The translations under genes and the position numbers were made by a program. From CAYICL01 sp964361885 (GTDB taxonomy: Bacteria > Patescibacteriota > Microgenomatia > UBA1400 > CG1-02-47-37), in the NCBI GenBank assembly GCA_964361885.1, contig CAYICL010000007.1, positions 1-24,818 on the forward strand: a stretch of DNA of 24,818 nt. Direction: 5' to 3'. Each line of letters starts with the position of its first letter. Positions within the stretch are counted from its first letter, which is position 1. The notes under the pieces were generated by a model. That model had not been told where the DNA came from. It saw only the letters and a list, made by a program, of their open reading frames with translations, and did no database searches. Positions 20,077 to 24,818 of the stretch are shown here, one piece after another.

Positions 20077-21804
20077 ATGCCTGCCCTAGACAGCAAATTA
20101 CTGGATTTATTATTAAAGCACGGTAAGCTGAAACAAGCTGGTTACGAACGGATAAAGACAGAGGTAATAAATACCAACGAGTCAACGGAAGAATTGCTTT
20201 TAAAGCATAACTTAATTTCAGAAGCTGACTTGACTCAAGTTAAAGCAGAGTATTTACAAGTACCATATCTAGACGTGGGCGTGACCAGCATCAGCCCCGA
20301 GGCTTTAAATGTGCTGCCTGAGTCAGTGGCGTTCAAGTATTTGGCTTTGCCTTTTATTTTAGATAAAGAGAGCAAAACATTATCAATCGTCATGGCCAAT
20401 CCGGTGGATTTACAGGCTTTGGAATTTATTGAGAAAAAAACCGGGATGAAGATTAAACCGTTTTTAGGGGAAAAGACAAAAATAGTGAAAACGATAGCCG
20501 AAAGGTACAGCCAAAGTTTGTCCGGTGAAGTAACGGAAGCCTTAAAAGAAACTGTCGGAATCAGGCCGGAAACACGGTTAGACATTGATCAGGTTAATGA
20601 GGGAGTGATCCGGGAAGCACCGGTATCCAAGATTGTAGCAACGATTCTGGAGTTTGCCATTAAGGCGCGAGCCAGCGATGTCCATATTGAGCCGATGGAG
20701 CAGAAAACCAGAGTCAGATACAGAATTGACGGGATATTATACGAGAAACTGATATTGCCGAAAAATGTCCACGAAAGCGTAGTGTCAAGAATTAAGATTC
20801 TGTCCCATATGAAGATTGATGAAAAAAGACTGCCTCAGGACGGCAGGTTTAATTTTAAAACCAGTGATGAGGATGTGGATTTGCGGGTATCCAGCTTACC
20901 AACGGTTTTTGGAGAGAAGATAGTGATGCGGTTGTTAAAGAAAGCCATGAAAGTGCCGGATCTGCCGGAACTGGGGTTAAGGGGAAGGGCTTTAACCAAT
21001 CTGCAAAATTCGATCCGGGTGCCTCACGGAATTATCTTAATCACCGGACCGACAGGTTCAGGTAAGACGACGACTTTATATTCCGTGTTGTCAATTATTA
21101 ACACGCCCAAAGTCAATATTATGACTTTGGAAGATCCGGTGGAGTATCAAATTACCGGGATTACGCAAGTGCAAGTTCATCCTCAGGCGGGTTTAACCTT
21201 CGCCTCTGGTTTAAGATCTTTTTTACGTCAGGATCCGGACATTGTGATGGTGGGAGAAGTACGGGATAAGGAGACGGCCGAGTTGGCAATCCAGGCATCT
21301 TTAACCGGTCATTTGGTGTTTTCAACTTTACACACGAATAGCGCGGCCGGGGCCTTACCGCGGCTTTTAGATATGGAAATGGAACCGTTTTTATTGGCTT
21401 CGTCAATGACTTGCGTCGTGGGGCAAAGAGTGGTGCGGACGATTTGCCCGCATTGCAAAATCGGTTATCAACCACCGGAAGCGGTGGTTGCAGGCATGAA
21501 GCAGGTTTTGGGCTCATTGTTTGACGGGTTTGTAAAGAGTAAAAATTTGACCAAGATAGAATTATATAAAGGCGGTCAATGCGCGGAATGCAACGGCACC
21601 GGCTATATTGGCAGAGTGGGAATTTTTGAGGTGTTGCCGGTGACGGAGAAGATTGGTAAAATGATTTTAGAGCGGGCGCCATCTTCAAAAATAGAAGCTT
21701 TGGCTAAAGAAGACGGTATGATTGATATGAAACAAGACGGATATTTAAAAATATTGGAGGGAGTGACCACCTTAGAGGAAGTCCTTAGGGTGGCAGAAGT
21801 CTAA
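20077..21804 (+). CDS. pilB: Type IV pilus assembly ATPase PilB
   Basis: The 575-residue protein has an N-terminal MshEN-like domain (about 1-150) with the LLLKHNLISEADLTQV and VPYLDVG repeats. The GspE/PilB ATPase domain follows. Walker A GPTGSGKTT is at 324-332. The Walker B/Asp box reads RQDPDIVMVGEVRDKETAELA, and the His box includes TGHLVFSTLHTN. The C-terminal zinc module has Cys457/Cys460 (CPHC) and Cys502/Cys505 (CAEC). PilB powers pilus extension from the cytoplasmic face. No Shine-Dalgarno is present; the mRNA is predicted to be leaderless. The stop overlaps the pilT start (TAATG). The full cys4 module and Walker motifs suggest an active enzyme. Confidence 0.96.
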   Translation: MPALDSKLLDLLLKHGKLKQAGYERIKTEVINTNESTEELLLKHNLISEADLTQVKAEYLQVPYLDVGVTSISPEALNVLPESVAFKYLALPFILDKESKTLSIVMANPVDLQALEFIEKKTGMKIKPFLGEKTKIVKTIAERYSQSLSGEVTEALKETVGIRPETRLDIDQVNEGVIREAPVSKIVATILEFAIKARASDVHIEPMEQKTRVRYRIDGILYEKLILPKNVHESVVSRIKILSHMKIDEKRLPQDGRFNFKTSDEDVDLRVSSLPTVFGEKIVMRLLKKAMKVPDLPELGLRGRALTNLQNSIRVPHGIILITGPTGSGKTTTLYSVLSIINTPKVNIMTLEDPVEYQITGITQVQVHPQAGLTFASGLRSFLRQDPDIVMVGEVRDKETAELAIQASLTGHLVFSTLHTNSAAGALPRLLDMEMEPFLLASSMTCVVGQRVVRTICPHCKIGYQPPEAVVAGMKQVLGSLFDGFVKSKNLTKIELYKGGQCAECNGTGYIGRVGIFEVLPVTEKIGKMILERAPSSKIEALAKEDGMIDMKQDGYLKILEGVTTLEEVLRVAEV

Positions 21805-22865
21805 TGAGAGAGGTTAAAACGCTGTTAAAACTGGTGGTGGATAAAAATGCTTCTGATTTACACTTGGTAGTCGGAGTGCCGCCTAATTTAAGAATAGACG
21901 GTAAGCTGATAGCAGTAGAGGGTGAGGCAGTCTTAACGGCAGAGACGGCCAAGGATTTAATCTTTCCTTTATTAATGCCGCAGCAGAAAGACTTGTTTTT
22001 AACCAATAAAGAGATTGATTTTTCGGTGGAATTGGGGAATTTGGGCCGGTTTAGGGTTAATGCTTACCATCAAAGAGGCACCATGGCAGCGGCTTTACGG
22101 TTAATCGGCACCAGGATCAAGACTGTCGAAGAACTGGGTTTACCCAAAATTTGTTATCAATTGGCAGAGTTAAAGCAGGGTTTGGTATTAGTGACCGGAC
22201 CGACCGGTCATGGCAAAAGCACCACCTTGGCGGCCATAATCAGCCAGATAAATCAAACCCGGGCCAACCACATTGTAACAATAGAAGACCCGATCGAGTA
22301 TGTCTATATACCGGATAAATCAATCATTTCCCAAAGAGAGATGCATGGGGACACTCATTCCTGGGCCGTAGCCTTAAGATCGGTTTTAAGGGAAGATCCG
22401 GATGTAGTGCTGGTGGGAGAAATGCGGGATTATGAAACGATTGCCGCCGCTTTAACAGTGGCAGAAACCGGCCATTTGGTGTTGGCGACTTTACATACCA
22501 ACAGTGCGGCTCAAACCGTAGACAGGATTGTGGATGTGTTTCCAGAGCACCAGCAAGGTCAGATCAGGGTCCAGCTGGCAGGTTCTTTAGCCGGAGTCCT
22601 GGCCCAGAGATTGATTCCGATGATCGGCAGCGGCCGGGTACCGGCGACGGAGATCTTGCTGGGAACGGCGGCGGTAAAAACATCGATCCGCGAGGGTAAG
22701 TCGCATTTGATTAATAATGTGATTCAGACATCAGCAGAGGTGGGAATGCAGACTTTAGAGCAAGATTTATCAAGGTTGGTTAACGCTGGCAAGGTGGAGA
22801 TGACGGTAGCCAGCCAATATGCTTTAAACCCTCAGGAATTAGCCAGATTAATTAAAAAGTCATAA
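21804..22865 (+). CDS. pilT: Type IV pilus retraction ATPase PilT
   Basis: The 353-residue protein starts MREVKTLLKLVVDKNASDLHL, the usual PilT opening. Walker A GPTGHGKST lies at 132-140, with His replacing the usual Ser in GPTGSGKST. The Asp/Walker B box is REDPDVVLVGEMRDYETI and the His box includes TGHLVLATLHTNSAAQTVDRIVDVFPE. The PilT signature near AIRNLIREGK is represented by AVKTSIREGKSHLI. PilT depolymerises pili during twitching and DNA uptake. It is translationally coupled to pilB by a one-base overlap and followed by pilC after 5 nt. Confidence 0.95.
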   Translation: MREVKTLLKLVVDKNASDLHLVVGVPPNLRIDGKLIAVEGEAVLTAETAKDLIFPLLMPQQKDLFLTNKEIDFSVELGNLGRFRVNAYHQRGTMAAALRLIGTRIKTVEELGLPKICYQLAELKQGLVLVTGPTGHGKSTTLAAIISQINQTRANHIVTIEDPIEYVYIPDKSIISQREMHGDTHSWAVALRSVLREDPDVVLVGEMRDYETIAAALTVAETGHLVLATLHTNSAAQTVDRIVDVFPEHQQGQIRVQLAGSLAGVLAQRLIPMIGSGRVPATEILLGTAAVKTSIREGKSHLINNVIQTSAEVGMQTLEQDLSRLVNAGKVEMTVASQYALNPQELARLIKKS

Positions 22866-22870
22866 AGCAG

Positions 22871-24076
22871 ATGGAAAGATTTCACTACAGGGCCACGAGT
22901 AAGCAGCATAAAAAAGTAAAAGGCGAAATTGAGGCCGTCAGTCAAATTCAGGCGATCAGCATCTTAAGAAGCAAGGGTTTGTTTATTATTGATTTGGAAA
23001 AAATTGAAGTGATGCCCAACTGGATGAAATGGCTGAAAAGCTGGCAAAAAGTGAAAAACGATGACGTGGTCCATTTTACCCGGCAGCTGGCAACGATGAT
23101 TACGGCCGGTTTGCCTTTAACCACGGCTTTATCGATTTTAAAGTATCAATCTAATTTAACCATGGCGAAAATGGTAGATCAAATTTTAAAAGACATTGAA
23201 GGCGGTGAATCTTTTTACAAGGCTTTATGCAAGCACCCAAAAGCTTTTAATCCGGTTTTTTTGGCATTAGTTCAGTCCGGGGAAGCAGCCGGAGTGCTGG
23301 AAAAAGTCTTAAAAAGACTGGCGGATAACTTAGAAAAACAGGCGGAGTTCAGAGGCAAGACCAAAAATGCGCTGATTTACCCGGCGATTATTACCGTGGC
23401 CATGATTGCAGTGGCAATTATTATGATGGTGTTTGTGATTCCAAAGTTGACGGCGATGTATGCAGATTTCGGAGCCGAGTTGCCGACGATGACCAAAATT
23501 TTAATCAACGTTTCCAATTTTATGGTTAAAACCTGGTATTTATTATTGTTTGGTTTATTAATCGGCGGTTATAGCTTTTCGCAGTGGAAAAAGACCGTTA
23601 AGGGCAAGGAAATTTATGACGCCAAAATGCTAAAGCTGCCGATCATCGGTAAGTTAAAAACCAAAATAATTTTAACCGAGATTACCCGGACTTTGGCTTT
23701 ACTGGTGGAATCAGGGGTGTCGATTATTGAGGCTTTAAATATCGTGTCCGGAGCGGCTGATAATGAAACTTTTTCCAAGTCAATCAAGCAGGCAGCCAAA
23801 GAAGTGGAAAGAGGCATACCTTTGGCTGCGGCCATCGGCCAGTTTGAGCATTTTCCGCCGATTGTGGCCCAGATGCTGGCAGTCGGAGAAGAAACAGGCA
23901 AGGTAGATGAGGTGATGATGAATGTATCCAATTATTTTGAGACCGAGTCTGAGGCGGCGATCAAAGGCTTGACAACAGCAATCGAGCCGCTTATGATGAT
24001 TATATTAGGTATAGGCGTGGGATTCCTGGTAATCGCCATTATCCTGCCCATTTACAACCTTACCAGTCAATTTTAG
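22871..24076 (+). CDS. pilC: Type IV pilus inner-membrane platform protein PilC
   Basis: The 401-residue protein has two T2SSF domains (about 65-190 and 270-395). Each has the typical RQLATMITAGLPLTTALSIL and TRTLALLVESGVSIIEALNI openings. Three membrane segments lie near 167-190, 217-235 and 370-395. The family signature VFLALVQSGEAAGVLEKVLKRLADNLE is followed by a second copy, IVAQMLAVGEETGKVDEVM. PilC connects the PilB/PilT motors to the growing pilus in the cytoplasmic membrane. It is 5 nt after pilT and 11 nt before the prepilin gene. Confidence 0.95.
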   Translation: MERFHYRATSKQHKKVKGEIEAVSQIQAISILRSKGLFIIDLEKIEVMPNWMKWLKSWQKVKNDDVVHFTRQLATMITAGLPLTTALSILKYQSNLTMAKMVDQILKDIEGGESFYKALCKHPKAFNPVFLALVQSGEAAGVLEKVLKRLADNLEKQAEFRGKTKNALIYPAIITVAMIAVAIIMMVFVIPKLTAMYADFGAELPTMTKILINVSNFMVKTWYLLLFGLLIGGYSFSQWKKTVKGKEIYDAKMLKLPIIGKLKTKIILTEITRTLALLVESGVSIIEALNIVSGAADNETFSKSIKQAAKEVERGIPLAAAIGQFEHFPPIVAQMLAVGEETGKVDEVMMNVSNYFETESEAAIKGLTTAIEPLMMIILGIGVGFLVIAIILPIYNLTSQF

Positions 24077-24077
24077 C

Positions 24078-24082
24078 GGAGG
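24078..24082 (+). promoter_or_regulatory. Strong Shine-Dalgarno of the prepilin gene
   Basis: GGAGG ends 5 nt before the prepilin ATG at 24088. This is the best Shine-Dalgarno in the window and fits an operon-internal, highly translated gene, in contrast to the leaderless promoter-proximal genes. Confidence 0.7.
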
Positions 24083-24087
24083 ACTAT

Positions 24088-24795
24088 ATGAAAAAAGGCT
24101 TCACCTTAATTGAGTTGTTAGTCGTGATTACTTTGATTGGCATTTTGGCAGTCGCAGTCTTATCCGCCATCAATCCAATAGAACAAATCAATAAAGCCAG
24201 AGATGCCGGCAAAAGGGCCGATGCCTCCCAGTTGATCAGCGCTTTGGACCGGTATTTTGCTTCCAATTTAAAGTTTCCCTGGAATAACTATGTTAATTAT
24301 GCCACCAGTACAGACGTAGCCTTTTCAGGCTATGCCCGCAGCGTCGGGGTAGGTGTATGTACATCAGTGGGTAATGCGGTGCTTGATGCCCTTGATGAAA
24401 ATAGTGATGCTTCCGGATGTGTGCCAGAAGTAGTTGCTGGTGTAAATCATTATGGATATTTAATTGAGACTCAAGAGTTAAAATCTCAATTTGCTAAACG
24501 AAATTACTTTAAAGTTTGGCCGACTTTACCCACAGCGGATAAACTGTTTGTGGTTAAAAAACTCGGCGATCCGTCAGTCAGTGTCTGTTTTATGCCGCAA
24601 TCAAAAGCGACCAGGGATACTTTTGACGATACTGATCCGACATCTGGAGCAGATACCACTAAACTGAAACAGCTGACTTGGGTAGGGGTAGCTGAAGCGG
24701 CAATAGCGACTGATATTGACCCTTGGCCAAGCGCAGTCACGCCAGATTGGACAGACATTACTGCGGCAGCTTTTGTTTGCTTGCCTGAAGAGTAA
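24088..24795 (+). CDS. Type IV major-type prepilin
   Basis: The 235-residue protein begins MKKG followed by FTLIELLVVITLIGILAVAV, a class III/type IVa leader: peptidase cleavage after Gly4, Phe at +1 and Glu at +5. A hydrophobic helix (about 5-27) continues into an amphipathic alpha-1 helix with INKARDAGKRADASQLISAL. The globular part (about 60-235) is rich in Ser/Thr/Ala and carries four cysteines (VCTSV, GCVPE, SVCFM, VCLPEE) that could form two disulfides, the last close to the C-terminus. It would form the pilus fibre built by PilB/PilC. It may be the major pilin because it directly follows pilC and has the strongest Shine-Dalgarno; minor pilins and the prepilin peptidase gene are not in the window. 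Confidence 0.93.
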   Translation: MKKGFTLIELLVVITLIGILAVAVLSAINPIEQINKARDAGKRADASQLISALDRYFASNLKFPWNNYVNYATSTDVAFSGYARSVGVGVCTSVGNAVLDALDENSDASGCVPEVVAGVNHYGYLIETQELKSQFAKRNYFKVWPTLPTADKLFVVKKLGDPSVSVCFMPQSKATRDTFDDTDPTSGADTTKLKQLTWVGVAEAAIATDIDPWPSAVTPDWTDITAAAFVCLPEE

Positions 24796-24818
24796 AAAAG
24801 AATCGGAACATTCCGTTC

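Noticed and set aside
21161..21688. 175-codon open frame on the minus strand
   Set aside because: It is the antisense of the pilB ATPase and zinc-module coding region, with Pro/Ser/Arg-rich composition typical of shadow frames.
24804..24815. Terminator after the prepilin gene (CGGAA-CA-TTCCG)
   Set aside because: The loop would be only 2 nt and no T-run is visible before the window ends, so it cannot be assessed.
1..24818. Recoded TGA (genetic code 25)
   Set aside because: TGA terminates the RluA-family gene and the Ig-like protein gene at sensible points, and long housekeeping genes have no in-frame TGA.

Overview
The window looks like chromosomal sequence from a small-genome bacterium of the Candidate Phyla Radiation (Patescibacteria, most like Microgenomates). 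This is inferred from overall character and not from a marker-gene match. The proteins are short and divergent, genes are tightly packed with 1-35 bp overlaps, housekeeping genes are mixed with small membrane or secreted unknowns, and the only metabolic-type gene is a membrane pyrophosphatase. TGA is used as a normal stop (for example at 7903-7905), so the TGA=Gly code of Gracilibacteria/SR1 does not apply.

Layout. 1-2373 (minus strand): three overlapping genes encode a membrane-anchored Ig-like protein, a secreted unknown and a TrpR-type regulator. They are followed by a canonical promoter with a perfect inverted-repeat operator, a short leader ORF and an attenuator-like terminator directly before an unknown gene that runs off the left edge. 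2454-10335 (plus strand): metallo-beta-lactamase-fold hydrolase, replicative helicase DnaB, a tRNA-Leu(CAA) on the minus strand, EF-P, a small minus-strand membrane protein framed by heptad repeats, then Lgt, a DksA-like zinc finger protein, LspA, an RluA-family pseudouridine synthase, a LytR_C-domain membrane protein, YebC and a polytopic membrane protein. 10336-11349: about 1 kb without genes, holding three perfect DnaA boxes, repeats and hairpins; it is a candidate replication origin. 11350-12806: a XerC/XerD tyrosine recombinase and a small unknown protein. 20051-12772 (minus strand): holB-gyrB-hppA-gyrA, with the pyrophosphatase gene between the two gyrase genes. 20077-24795 (plus strand): type IV pilus genes pilB-pilT-pilC and a prepilin.

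How it fits together. The core theme is replication and topology (dnaB, holB, gyrA, gyrB, xerD, DnaA boxes), with translation (efp, tRNA-Leu, RluA-type enzyme, yebC), the cell envelope (lgt, lspA, LytR_C protein) and a type IV pilus likely to serve attachment, twitching or DNA uptake.

The most unusual signals are regulatory. (1) The leader at 701-846 has a trp-like arrangement: a short ORF, mutually exclusive stems and a terminator ending 1 nt before the next start codon. It sits downstream of a TrpR-type regulator and a 10-10-10 inverted repeat. (2) At least eight genes have a -10 hexamer ending 6-9 nt before the start codon with no Shine-Dalgarno, which predicts widespread leaderless mRNAs. 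(3) Two divergent gene pairs have compact promoter regions, one with overlapping -10 boxes and one with a heptad array filling the space between two -10 boxes. (4) The Lgt homologue appears to have lost several conserved residues while its LspA neighbour keeps its catalytic aspartates.
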